From Sphingomonas_D zeicaulis (GTDB taxonomy: Bacteria; Pseudomonadota; Alphaproteobacteria; Sphingomonadales; Sphingomonadaceae), in assembly GCF_050433225.1 (NCBI RefSeq), contig NZ_JBNPXQ010000001.1, forward strand, positions 434,001 through 498,000: a stretch of 64,000 nucleotides of DNA, written 5' to 3'. Below are positions 26,836 to 38,176 of this stretch, one piece after another. Numbering within the stretch: the first letter of the stretch is position 1; every line of letters starts with the position of its first letter. Both the position numbers and the translations under genes were made by a program. The notes beneath the pieces are model-generated. The model saw only the letters and a list, made by a program, of their open reading frames with translations, was not told the origin of the DNA and made no database searches.

Positions 26836-27783
26836 ATGCGTGTCATCGCGCTGTTGTTGCCGTTGGTCGCCGCGGCCTGTGCCGTCAGCCAGGCGCAGGA
26901 GATTCCCAATCCGGACATCCGGTCGGAGGTGCTGACTCCCGAACTCAGCGTGCTGTTCGGTGGCGGCGGCAATATCGCGGTGTCGCACGGGCCGGACGGG
27001 CTGGTCGTGATCGACGATGATTATGTGCAGATGACGCCCAAGCTCACCGCCGCGCTGGAAAAATTCGGCAAGGGCCCGGCGCGCTATGTGGTGAACACGC
27101 ATTGGCATTTCGACCATAGCGGCGGCAATGCCGCGCTCGGCAAGGGCGGCGCGCTGATCGTCGCGCATGACAATGTCCGCCAGCGGCTGGCGAGCGATCA
27201 GGTAATCGCGGCGTTCAAGCTGAAATTCCCGCCCGCGGCAGCGGAAGCACTGCCGAAACTCACCTTCGCCGACGGCCTCAGCCTGCATCTGAACGGCGAT
27301 ACGCTGACCGCGGTGCATGTCGCCAATGCGCATACCGACGGCGACGCGCTGGTGAAGTGGGAGAAGGCGAACATCCTCCACACCGGCGACGTGTTCGTGC
27401 GCTATGGGCTGCCCTTCATCGATCTGTCGTCGGGCGGCAGCATCAAGGGCATGATCGCGGGGGTCGAGCGCGCGCTGGCGTTGAGCGATGCGCGCACCCG
27501 GATCATTCCCGGGCATGGCGATGTCGCGTCGCGCGCGGATCTGGTCGCCTATCGCGACATGCTTGTCGAGATTCGGGATCGGGTGGCGAGGGCGCGCGCC
27601 GAGGGGCGGACATTGGCCGAAATCAAGGCGACGAAGCCGGCGGCGGCGTGGGACAAGGATCCCAAGGCCTATATCCGCGGCGATGTTTTCGTGGAATTCG
27701 TGCTCGCCACCCTGGACGGGCCGGCCGCCGGGCAAGCCACGGCGAAAAAAGGAAAAAGCGAGCTTATCCCCGCGCCGGTCTGA
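26836..27783 (+). CDS. Exported metallo-beta-lactamase-fold hydrolase
   Basis: 315 residues from the ATG at 26836, six bases after GGAGGG. A short signal sequence ends VAAAC (C15), so it could be a lipoprotein. The zinc motif THWHFDHSGG gives H89, H91, D93, H94; a later His is in VANAHTDGDAL and another in IIPGHGDV. This resembles the quinoprotein relay / SoxH-like MBL group rather than true class B beta-lactamases. Substrate unknown. Confidence 0.8.
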   Translation: MRVIALLLPLVAAACAVSQAQEIPNPDIRSEVLTPELSVLFGGGGNIAVSHGPDGLVVIDDDYVQMTPKLTAALEKFGKGPARYVVNTHWHFDHSGGNAALGKGGALIVAHDNVRQRLASDQVIAAFKLKFPPAAAEALPKLTFADGLSLHLNGDTLTAVHVANAHTDGDALVKWEKANILHTGDVFVRYGLPFIDLSSGGSIKGMIAGVERALALSDARTRIIPGHGDVASRADLVAYRDMLVEIRDRVARARAEGRTLAEIKATKPAAAWDKDPKAYIRGDVFVEFVLATLDGPAAGQATAKKGKSELIPAPV

Positions 27784-27814
27784 GCCGGCAGGCGGGGATG
27801 CTCAGGCATCGGGA

Positions 27815-27901
27815 TCAGATAAACGCGATAACCGCGCTGACCACGAGAAGCTGGCTGGCGAACGCGAGCGCGAGGCTCGATGCCGTTTCGAACGTCTTCA
27901 T
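27815..27901 (-). CDS. 28-residue putative membrane peptide
   Basis: Minus-strand ATG at 27901 to TGA at 27815. The peptide MKTFETASSLALAFASQLLV continues with a hydrophobic tail, so it is one membrane helix. A GGAG lies upstream (TGGAGTAAAGAC). It is not long enough for ordinary gene callers. Function unknown. Confidence 0.45.
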   Translation of the reverse strand: MKTFETASSLALAFASQLLVVSAVIAFI

Positions 27902-28199
27902 GTCTTTACTCCACAGAACCTTGTGCCCGACATCGCCATCAGGCGACCGGGGCCATCTTCGGTTTTGATCAAGGCCAGGATTCGCGGATCAGATCGACCG
28001 AGGTGGTCCGATCCTGGTCACGGGTTGCACCCGCATCGCACCGGAAGCGGTGCAAGCGCGTAACTAATATTATTTCGCTTTGGCGCAATTTTAAAACAGG
28101 TGATCCTGAGTGCAGTTCATGCACTCAAAGGATGCGCGGTGCTGATTGCGTCACGCAACCGTCACTTTTGCGCCTGGACGCAGAGCAACGATCGCGGCT
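27902..28199. other. Intergenic region with lower GC, no supported gene
   Basis: About 300 bases. They hold the leader of the 28-residue peptide gene, an AT-rich patch (28065-28105) that may be a promoter and a GCACCGGAAGCGGTGC hairpin near 28037. No coding frame is convincing. Confidence 0.4.
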
Positions 28200-28814
28200 T
28201 CAGGTCAGCGGGATCATCACTTGGCTGGCATAGCCCGGACGCTGCTTAAGCCGCTCGTACCAGCCGGACACCGCGGGCAGGGTGGGGCGATCGATGGCGA
28301 GGGTGAACCAGGTGTGGGCGTAGACACCCATCGGGATGTCCCCCAGCCCGAACGCGGCGCCCGACAGCCAGGGCGTGCGTTCCAGCGCGCGCTCGACGAT
28401 GGTCATCATCTTGGCCGATGCCACGGCGGATGCGGCGATCTCCTGCGCATCCCGCCGCTCGGGCGGACGGCGCACCAAGTTGAGGAAGGCGTCGCGCTGC
28501 GCATCGGCATAGCCGAACTGCCAGTCCATCCATTTGTCGCCCACCGCCCGCGCAGCGGGATCGTCGGGCCACAGCGCGGTACCCGCGGCGTAGCGCGCGG
28601 CGAGGTAGCGCAGGATCGCGTTCGATTCCCACAGCACCAGCCCGTCATCCTCGATCGTCGGGATCAGCGCGTTGGGGTTGAGCGCCAGATAGGCGTCGCT
28701 CATCCCGAACGCGCCGCCGACGTCGTGGCGGACATGGGGCACGCCGATTTCCTGCGCCGCCCACGCAACCTTCTTCACATTGTGCGAATTGAGCCGGCCC
28801 CAGATCGTCAGCAT
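28200..28814 (-). CDS. Glutathione S-transferase family protein
   Basis: 204 residues. The thioredoxin-like half (LTIWGRLNSHNVKKVAWAAQ, NPNALIPTIEDDGLVLWESN) shows the GST cis-Pro and the glutathione-binding ES pair. The C-terminal helical domain (about 85-200) is typical. Catalysis would use the Ser/Asn at position about 10-11. It probably conjugates or isomerises a small electrophile; substrate unknown. Confidence 0.9.
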   Translation of the reverse strand: MLTIWGRLNSHNVKKVAWAAQEIGVPHVRHDVGGAFGMSDAYLALNPNALIPTIEDDGLVLWESNAILRYLAARYAAGTALWPDDPAARAVGDKWMDWQFGYADAQRDAFLNLVRRPPERRDAQEIAASAVASAKMMTIVERALERTPWLSGAAFGLGDIPMGVYAHTWFTLAIDRPTLPAVSGWYERLKQRPGYASQVMIPLT

Positions 28815-28907
28815 CGATGGTCCTTGTACCGTCCCTCCCGGGCTGCGGCCGATCGGGAGAGGGTTTCGCTCAGGCGCCGCGCGGGCTGGTCCCGGATTTG
28901 GCCGGGA

Positions 28908-29702
28908 TCAGCCGAAGAGGATGGCGGCGGCGCGATCCCACAGCTCGGGCGATGCCGCGGCGAGCAGACCGGTGCGGTCCTCGCCCAGCCGATAGGGGCT
29001 GCCATCGAAGCGTGCGAGGCGGCCGCCGGCCTCGGTGAGGAACAGCGCGCCCGGCGCATGATCCCAGGGCTGCGCACGCCAGAACATCGCAACGTCATTC
29101 TCGCCCAGCACCAGCCGCGGATATTGCTCGCCGGCGCACAGCGGCGGCGCCGCTTCGGTGATGCGGCCGGGCAGGCGCTCGATGATCCCTTCACGCATGC
29201 CTGCGGGCAGGAAGCGCGTCGTGATGGCGGCGACGGGCAGCGCCGCGCCGGTGCCGCGTGCGTGGACGCGCGCGCCATCGACGAAGGCGCCGGCACCGAG
29301 CGCCGCGTGCACCATCCGCCCGGTAACCGGATCGAGGATCCAGCCGCCCTCGATCACCCCCTCCACCGCCAATGCGACCATGATCGCGAAGGGCGGGCGC
29401 CCGGCGGCATAATTGCCGGTGCCGTCGATCGGATCGACGATCCACACCGCACCCTGCTCGATCCCGGCGACCACGGTCGGATCGGCGGCGACCGCCTCCT
29501 CGCCCACGACCCGTGTCGACGGATCGATCGCGAGCAGGCCTTCGGTCAGCCGTTTCTCCGAAAGCTTGTCGGCGGCGGTGACATAATCATCCTCCGCCTT
29601 CTCCTCGATCTGGTCCGCGCCGAGGCTGCGGAACATCGGCATGACGACTTCGGCGGAAACCGCGCGCAGCAGCGCGTCGACCTGGGCATTCAGGGGGTGC
29701 AT
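28908..29702 (-). CDS. Inositol-monophosphatase family phosphatase (HisN-like)
   Basis: 264 residues from the ATG at 29702, one base after the argJ stop. The Mg-binding motifs are E68/E69 in VVGEEA, D90-P-I-D93-GTGN, and PWDHAPGALFLTEAGG near the C-terminus. Family members act on inositol phosphate, histidinol phosphate or PAP. Linkage to argJ favours an amino-acid role (histidinol-phosphatase), but this is inference. Confidence 0.88.
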   Translation of the reverse strand: MHPLNAQVDALLRAVSAEVVMPMFRSLGADQIEEKAEDDYVTAADKLSEKRLTEGLLAIDPSTRVVGEEAVAADPTVVAGIEQGAVWIVDPIDGTGNYAAGRPPFAIMVALAVEGVIEGGWILDPVTGRMVHAALGAGAFVDGARVHARGTGAALPVAAITTRFLPAGMREGIIERLPGRITEAAPPLCAGEQYPRLVLGENDVAMFWRAQPWDHAPGALFLTEAGGRLARFDGSPYRLGEDRTGLLAAASPELWDRAAAILFG

Positions 29703-29703
29703 C

Positions 29704-30930
29704 TCAGCTCCGATAATCGGCGTTGATCGAGATATAGCCATGGGTCAGGTCGCAGGTCCAAACCGTCGCGCGGCCTTCGCCGAGACCGAGATCGACGCCG
29801 ATCTCGATCTCCTTGCCCTTCAGGTGCGCGGCGACCGGCGCCTCGTCATAGCCGGCCAGCGCCAGCCCGTCGCGCGCGACCTGGGTAGCGCCGAAACGGA
29901 TCGCGAGCCTGTCGCGCTCGGCCGGCTCGCCCGCCTTGCCGACGGCCATGACGACGCGGCCCCAATTGGCATCCTCGCCCGCGATCGCGGTCTTCACCAG
30001 CGGCGAGTTGGCGATACTGAGCGCGATGCGGTGCGCGCTGCGATCGGATTCGGCGCCCTCGACATCGATGCGGATGAACTTGGTCGCGCCTTCGCCGTCA
30101 CGGACGACGAGGTGGGCAAGCTGCAGGCAGAGGTCCGACAGCGCCGACTGGAAGGCGTCCGCGCCGGCATCGTCCATGCTCGCCAGGGGCTCATTGCGGG
30201 CGGCGCCGGTCGCGAAGGCCAGCACGGTGTCGCTGGTCGAGGTGTCGCTGTCGACGGTGATGCTGGAAAAGCTCCGCCGGTTCGCGGCGGACAGCATCTG
30301 CTGCAGCAGTTCCGGGGCGACCGCGGCGTCGGTGAAGACGAAGCCGAGCATCGTCGCCATGTCCGGCGCGATCATGCCCGATCCCTTGATGATGCCGACC
30401 AGCGACACCGTCTTGCCGCCGACGACGGCATAGGTCACCGCCGCCTTGGGGAAGGTGTCGGTGGTCATGATTGTAGCCGCCGCCGCTTCCCAGTCGCAGG
30501 GCTCGGCGGTGAAGGCGGCGTCGAGCCCGGCTTCGGCCTTGTCGATCGGCAGCGGCACGCCGATCACGCCGGTCGAAGCGACGAACACGTCGGAGGGATC
30601 GCAGCCGAGATGCTGCGCGGTGCGGGCCGCGATCGCTTCCACCGCGGCGCGGCCGCGATTGCCGGTGAAGGCGTTGGAATTGCCGGCGTTGACCACCAGC
30701 GCGCGCGCCTTGCCCAAGGTCAGCGCCGCACGGCACCATTCCACCTCGGGGGAGGGACAGCGGCTCTGCGTCAGCACGCCGGCGACAGCGGTGCCCTCCG
30801 CCAGCTCTGCATAGGTCAGGTCGCAGCGATCCCACGCCTTGTAGCGCGCGCGGGCGACGCGCAGCGATACGCCTTCGATCGGCGGCAGTTCGGGAAAGCT
30901 GGCGGGCGCGAGCGGGGATCGATCGGTCAT
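29704..30930 (-). CDS. argJ: Bifunctional ornithine acetyltransferase / N-acetylglutamate synthase ArgJ
   Basis: 408 residues. ArgJ is self-cleaving: the nucleophile T193 starts TMLGF in KGSGMIAPDMATMLGF, and NAGNSNAFTG (81-90) forms the oxyanion region. It transfers acetyl from N-acetylornithine to glutamate in the cyclic arginine pathway. The C-terminus ...ISINADYRS is conserved. It is followed by the phosphatase gene with one base between. Confidence 0.96.
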   Translation of the reverse strand: MTDRSPLAPASFPELPPIEGVSLRVARARYKAWDRCDLTYAELAEGTAVAGVLTQSRCPSPEVEWCRAALTLGKARALVVNAGNSNAFTGNRGRAAVEAIAARTAQHLGCDPSDVFVASTGVIGVPLPIDKAEAGLDAAFTAEPCDWEAAAATIMTTDTFPKAAVTYAVVGGKTVSLVGIIKGSGMIAPDMATMLGFVFTDAAVAPELLQQMLSAANRRSFSSITVDSDTSTSDTVLAFATGAARNEPLASMDDAGADAFQSALSDLCLQLAHLVVRDGEGATKFIRIDVEGAESDRSAHRIALSIANSPLVKTAIAGEDANWGRVVMAVGKAGEPAERDRLAIRFGATQVARDGLALAGYDEAPVAAHLKGKEIEIGVDLGLGEGRATVWTCDLTHGYISINADYRS

Positions 30931-31041
30931 GCGCTCCTCTTGGTAGGGTCGAGGCGGGCTATAGGGGGGATGCGCGCAGGATGGAACATGGCGCGCGCGG
31001 CCTGCCCGTTTTGACTAGCCGAACCGCCGCACAGCACTTAT

Positions 31042-31350
31042 GTGGCGAAGCGAAACCATGCGGGATCGACGTTGGAACTGCTGCTCTTCCTTTCTGCGCT
31101 GCTCGCCGGGCTGACCGGTGCGCTGACCGGCGACCGCCGGATCGAAGTGGCGCAGGTCGAGCAATCCGCGGTCGCCGGGATCGGCGCTGCGGTCGAGACG
31201 GTGGCCACGCGCGCCGTTGCGGTGCGCCGGGCCATTCCCCAGCCGCGCAGCCCGTTCGCCGTCGCGCGGGCGGCCCGCCTGTGGTTCGCCGGCGCCGTGC
31301 CCGCGCGCGCCATCGCAGCCGACCTGCTGAGCGTTCGCCGGCGGGAGTAA
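31042..31350 (+). CDS. Hypothetical small protein with hydrophobic N-terminus
   Basis: 102 residues from a GTG at 31042; a TTG at 31072 is an alternative start. One hydrophobic segment (LELLLFLSALLAGLTGALTG) suggests a membrane anchor or signal peptide. The rest is Ala/Arg-rich with no known domain. It is 113 bases upstream of secA on the same strand and may share its transcript. Confidence 0.5.
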   Translation: MAKRNHAGSTLELLLFLSALLAGLTGALTGDRRIEVAQVEQSAVAGIGAAVETVATRAVAVRRAIPQPRSPFAVARAARLWFAGAVPARAIAADLLSVRRRE

Positions 31351-31462
31351 GCGCGCGCTGCCGCCGGCCCAGGGGTGATGCGGCAAGGGTTTTCGTGAAC
31401 AGGGATGCGCCGTGGCGGCGGGGCCGCGCGGCGCGCAGGCCAAGACAAACAGGATAAGCAGC

Positions 31463-34216
<2,754 letters not shown>

Positions 34217-34228
34217 GCGCAGCCGTTC

Positions 34229-34257
34229 TCCTCCCCGGCGTTGCGCGTCGGGGAGGA
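34229..34257 (+). terminator. Stem-loop after secA
   Basis: TCCTCCCC-GGCGTTGCGCGTC-GGGGAGGA is a perfect 8-bp G-C-rich stem, twelve bases after the secA stop. It belongs to the same family as the hairpins at 25873 and 39057. There is no U-run. Confidence 0.6.
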
Positions 34258-34312
34258 ATCGCGATGCCGGTGCCTCTCGCCTTCCGGATCGCAGCTTTGT
34301 ATATCCCCGGAT

Positions 34313-35065
34313 ATGATCCGGAATCTCCTCCTGCTGTTCGCGCTGTTTCTCTCCGGCTGCGGAGCGGAGCCGCCCAAGGCACCCGTCGTGCTGGCCGCGG
34401 CGAGCCTGCAGGAGGCGCTGACGGAAGCGGCGGATGCGTGGGCGGCAGAGGGGCATGCGCGGCCGGTGCTGAGCTTTGCGGCTTCCTCGGCGCTCGCCCG
34501 GCAGGTCGAAGGCGGCGCCCCGGCGGACCTGTTCCTGTCCGCCGATGAGGAATGGATGGATGCGCTTGCCGCCAAGGGGCTGATCGACCCGGCGTCCCGC
34601 ACATCCTTCCTCGGCAACCGGCTGGTCTTGATCGCGCCGGCGACGTCAAAGTCCGCGGTTACGGTCGGGCCCGGCATGGCGATCGGCGCCGCGCTGGGCG
34701 ACGGGCGGCTGGCGCTTGCCGATCCCGCGGGGGTGCCGGCGGGCCGCTATGCCAAGGCGGCGCTGACCGCGCTTGGCGTGTGGCCCGCGGTGGCCGACCG
34801 GGTGGCGGTGGCGGAGAATGTTCGCGCGGCGCTGTCCCTGGTCGAGCGGGGCGAGGCGCCGCTCGGGATCGTCTATGAGACGGACGCAGCGGCATCGAAG
34901 AAGGTCCGCGTCGTCGGCATCTTTCCGGCATCGAGCCACCCGCCGATCGCCTACCCGATAGCACGCCTGAAGGCCGCGTCCGCACCCGAGGCTGAGGCGT
35001 TCCGCGCCTATCTGGTCGGCCCCGCGCTGCCGATCTTCCGGGCCCACGGATTTACCGCGCCTTGA
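34313..35065 (+). CDS. modA: ModA molybdate-binding lipoprotein
   Basis: 250 residues from the ATG at 34313; the lipobox LSGC puts the lipid at C16. The start VVLAAASLQEALTEAADAW and the motifs GAPADLFLSADEEWMD and LADPAGVPAGRYAKAAL are those of molybdate/tungstate-binding ModA. It delivers the oxyanion to ModBC. Its TGA overlaps the modB ATG by one base. Confidence 0.93.
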   Translation: MIRNLLLLFALFLSGCGAEPPKAPVVLAAASLQEALTEAADAWAAEGHARPVLSFAASSALARQVEGGAPADLFLSADEEWMDALAAKGLIDPASRTSFLGNRLVLIAPATSKSAVTVGPGMAIGAALGDGRLALADPAGVPAGRYAKAALTALGVWPAVADRVAVAENVRAALSLVERGEAPLGIVYETDAAASKKVRVVGIFPASSHPPIAYPIARLKAASAPEAEAFRAYLVGPALPIFRAHGFTAP

Positions 35066-35742
35066 TGCCCACCGCGGCCGAATGGTCGATCCTCTGGCTG
35101 TCGCTCAAGGTCGGCATCGCCGCCGTGCTGCTGTGCCTGCCCTTCGCCTTCGCGCTGGCCTGGCTGCTGGCGCGGCGGCGGTTTCCGGGGCGGACGTTGC
35201 TCGATGCCGTCGTCCATCTGCCGCTGGTGCTGCCGCCGGTGGTGACGGGCTGGCTGCTGCTGATCCTGTTCGGGCGCAACGGGCCGGTGGGCGCGCTGCT
35301 GCACGATTGGTTCGGCGTCGGTTTCGTCTTTCACTGGACGGGGGCGGCGGTGGCGGCGGCGGTGATGGCGCTGCCGCTGATGGTGCGCGCGATCCGGCTG
35401 TCGATCGAGGCGGTGGACCAGCGGCTGGAGGGCGCGGCGCGGTCGCTGGGGGCGGGGCCGTGGGACGTGTTCGTCAGCATCACATTGCCGCTGTGCCGGC
35501 CCGGCATCGCCGCGGCGCTGGTGCTGGGCTTCGCGCGCTCGCTGGGCGAGTTCGGCGCGACGATCACCTTCGCCTCCAACATCCCCGGCGAGACCCAGAC
35601 CTTGCCGCTGGCGATTTACACCGCGTTGCAGGCGCCGGGCGGGGAGGGGGCGGTGACGCGGCTCGCGATCCTCTCGATCATCGTCTCGCTCGCGGCGCTG
35701 CTGGGATCCGAGGCGCTGGCGCGCAGGCAACGCCATGCTTGA
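35065..35742 (+). CDS. modB: ModB molybdate ABC transporter permease
   Basis: 225 residues with about five membrane segments and the EAA loop (AARSLGAGPWDVFVSITLPLCRPG) that contacts ModC. LGEFGATITFASNIPGETQT is the ModB family signature. Overlaps modC by eight bases, so the two are co-translated. Confidence 0.95.
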   Translation: MPTAAEWSILWLSLKVGIAAVLLCLPFAFALAWLLARRRFPGRTLLDAVVHLPLVLPPVVTGWLLLILFGRNGPVGALLHDWFGVGFVFHWTGAAVAAAVMALPLMVRAIRLSIEAVDQRLEGAARSLGAGPWDVFVSITLPLCRPGIAAALVLGFARSLGEFGATITFASNIPGETQTLPLAIYTALQAPGGEGAVTRLAILSIIVSLAALLGSEALARRQRHA

Positions 35743-36352
35743 GTTCGACGCCTGGAAACGGCTCGGCGACCGCCGCGTGGGCGCGCGCTTCACCGCCGGC
35801 GGCGGCGTGACCGCGCTGTTCGGGCCGTCGGGCGTGGGCAAGACCAGCATCCTCAGCATGGTCGCAGGGCTGCTGCGGCCGGACGAGGGCCGTATCCTGA
35901 TCGACGGCGACGCGGTGTTCGCGCCGGGCGTGGACGTGCCGCCGGAGGCGCGCGCGATCGGCTTCGTGTTTCAGGACGCGCTGCTGTTCCCGCACCTTAC
36001 CGTCGCCCGGAACCTCGATTATGGAGCGGCGCGGGCGCGGGGGCGGACGCCAATCATCGGCTTCGAACAGGCGGTGGACCTGCTCGCGATCGGCCATCTG
36101 CTGGCCCGCTACCCCGCGACGCTCTCGGGCGGCGAGGCCAAGCGCGTCGCGATCGGCCGCGCGCTGCTCTCGGCGCCGCGGCTGCTGCTGATGGACGAAC
36201 CGCTCGCCTCGCTCGACGCGCCGCGCCGTGCGGACATCCTCGCCGCGCTCGACCGCATCCGCGCCGAGGTGCGGCTGCCGATCCTCCATGTCAGCCACGA
36301 TCGCGCCGAGGTAGATCGCTTCGCCGACGCCTTGGTTACCATCGACGGCTGA
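35735..36352 (+). CDS. modC: ModC molybdate ABC transporter ATPase, short form
   Basis: 205 residues. Walker A GPSGVGKT at 30-37, signature LSGGEAKRVAIGRAL at about 129-143 and Walker B LLLMDEPLASLD are intact. The C-terminal MOP/TOBE regulatory domain of full ModC (about 350 residues) is missing, so direct feedback by molybdate through this subunit is not expected. No modE is in view. Confidence 0.93.
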   Translation: MLEFDAWKRLGDRRVGARFTAGGGVTALFGPSGVGKTSILSMVAGLLRPDEGRILIDGDAVFAPGVDVPPEARAIGFVFQDALLFPHLTVARNLDYGAARARGRTPIIGFEQAVDLLAIGHLLARYPATLSGGEAKRVAIGRALLSAPRLLLMDEPLASLDAPRRADILAALDRIRAEVRLPILHVSHDRAEVDRFADALVTIDG

Positions 36353-36379
36353 CATTCCCCGCGCTATGCCCCGGGACCG

Positions 36380-37378
36380 ATGCGAAAACCCCTGATCGCC
36401 CTGCTGCTGTCCCTCGCCACGGTGGTGGGGCCAGCGACCGCCGCGCCGCTTTCCGACGACACCGCGATCGAGGTGCTGCGCCAGTTGCGCGCCGACGATG
36501 TGCGGCTGGCGACCATTGCCGACCGGATCGCGCGCGCCAGTGCCGAAATCTGCCCGGTGACCCAGCCGCTGCCGGGCCTCGTCGTTCATGATCTCGGCCA
36601 ATATACCAGCGGCTTCCGCGATGCCGCGCGCAGCCTGTTCGGCGGGGACAAGGGCATCGCGATCGAGGGCGTCGTGCCCGGCAGTCCGGCCGAGGCGGCG
36701 GGCGTGCAGACGGACGACAGGCTGATCGCGATCGACGATGCCCGCTTCGACGCGCTGCCGGGCGATGACGACCATATGCCCGTGGTGCGCGCCGCGATCG
36801 ACCGCGTAATGGCGGACGGCAGCGGCCGGCTGGAACTGGAGCGCGGCGGCCAGCGCCTGGCCATCACCGTCACCGGGGTTCCGGGCTGCGCGTCGCGCGT
36901 CGAGATCCGCCCGTCCGAAACCTATAATGGCTGGGCGGACGGCACCACCGCGCAGCTCAGTTCGGCGATGGTCGACTTCACCCAGGATGATGATGAGCTG
37001 GCGACGGTGATCGCGCATGAGATGGCGCACAACATCCTGCGCCACCGCGCGCGGCTGAACGAGGCAGGGGTCTCACGCGGCCTGTTCGGGCAGATCGGGC
37101 GCAACGCGCGGCTGATCCGGGCGACCGAGATCGAGGCGGATCGCCTCGGCGTCTATCTGATGGCGCGTGCGGGTTTCGATCCGCACGCCGCCGCGCGCTT
37201 CTGGGATCGGCTGTTGCGCGAACATGGCGCAGGCATCCTGGCGGACGGCACCCATCTCGGCCGCGGCAAGCAGGTCGCGCTTGTCAGCGGCGTCGCTGCG
37301 GAGGTCGATGCGCTGAAAGCGGCGGGCAAGCCGCTGATGCCGCCACTGCTGGCGGGGCCGCTGCCCGCGCTCGATTGA
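36380..37378 (+). CDS. Exported PDZ-M48 metalloprotease
   Basis: 332 residues with a signal peptide (MRKPLIALLLSLATVVGPAT then AAP). A PDZ-like domain (about 90-165; IEGVVPGSPAEAAGVQTDDRLIAID) precedes the M48 zinc site H213-E-M-A-H217 in ATVIAHEMAHNILRH and a downstream zinc Glu in ATEIEADRLGVYLMARAGFD. Likely a periplasmic quality-control protease. The unusual order is PDZ before the catalytic domain. Confidence 0.85.
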   Translation: MRKPLIALLLSLATVVGPATAAPLSDDTAIEVLRQLRADDVRLATIADRIARASAEICPVTQPLPGLVVHDLGQYTSGFRDAARSLFGGDKGIAIEGVVPGSPAEAAGVQTDDRLIAIDDARFDALPGDDDHMPVVRAAIDRVMADGSGRLELERGGQRLAITVTGVPGCASRVEIRPSETYNGWADGTTAQLSSAMVDFTQDDDELATVIAHEMAHNILRHRARLNEAGVSRGLFGQIGRNARLIRATEIEADRLGVYLMARAGFDPHAAARFWDRLLREHGAGILADGTHLGRGKQVALVSGVAAEVDALKAAGKPLMPPLLAGPLPALD

Positions 37379-37434
37379 AGCGCGGCCGCCTCCGGCCTAT
37401 CTTGGCGGCACGAGAAGGAATGGGACACAAGAAC

Positions 37435-37983
37435 ATGGCGGAAGAAATCGCAACGCTCGCCGGGGGCTGCTTCTGGTGCGTCGAGGCGGTGTTCGACGAT
37501 GTGATCGGCGTGACGTCGGTCGAGAGCGGCTATATCGGCGGCTGGCTTGAAAACCCCACCTACAAGCAGGTCTGCAACGGTGACACCGGTCATGCCGAGG
37601 CGGTGCGCATCCGGTTCGATCCGGATGTGATCAGCTATGACGACCTGCTCGATATCTTTTTCCACATCCATGATCCGACCCAGCTCAACCGCCAGGGCAA
37701 TGACGTCGGCACGCAATACCGGTCGGCGATCTTCCCCCATTCGGAGGCGCAGCACGTCGCCGCCGAGGCTGCCAAGGCGCGCGCCGCGGCGGACTGGCCC
37801 GATCCGATCGTCACCACCATCGAGCATCCCAACACCTGGTATGAGGCGGAGGATTATCATCAGGAATATTTCGCGCGGGTGGGGGATCAGAACCCCTATT
37901 GCATGGCGGTGGTGGCGCCCAAGCTGCGCAAGTTCCGCAAGAGCTATGCGGCGCGGCTGAAGGAGGGCGTCGTCGCAGCCTGA
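37435..37983 (+). CDS. msrA: Peptide methionine-S-sulfoxide reductase MsrA
   Basis: 182 residues from the ATG at 37435 (an ATG at 37420 is possible). The catalytic motif GGCFWC has the nucleophile C12. YIGGWLENPTYKQVCNGDTGHAEAV and DPTQLNRQGNDVGTQYRS are classical MsrA segments. It repairs oxidised methionine in the cytoplasm. Confidence 0.96.
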   Translation: MAEEIATLAGGCFWCVEAVFDDVIGVTSVESGYIGGWLENPTYKQVCNGDTGHAEAVRIRFDPDVISYDDLLDIFFHIHDPTQLNRQGNDVGTQYRSAIFPHSEAQHVAAEAAKARAAADWPDPIVTTIEHPNTWYEAEDYHQEYFARVGDQNPYCMAVVAPKLRKFRKSYAARLKEGVVAA

Positions 37984-38176
37984 CGGCGCGGCCCCGCGAG
38001 TTGGTCAAGCCCGCGCGGCGTTCGGGCGAAACTTGCGCCGGATCGGTCACGGACCGGGTGGGCGGTATAAATGCATGTTAGGCAGGACGTTGTAACTTTC
38101 TGGAAATTGACTTCGCGTCAGGGTGCTTCCAGGGGTTCGACCCAAACTCGTGGACGATGAACAGGAGGAAGACGGA

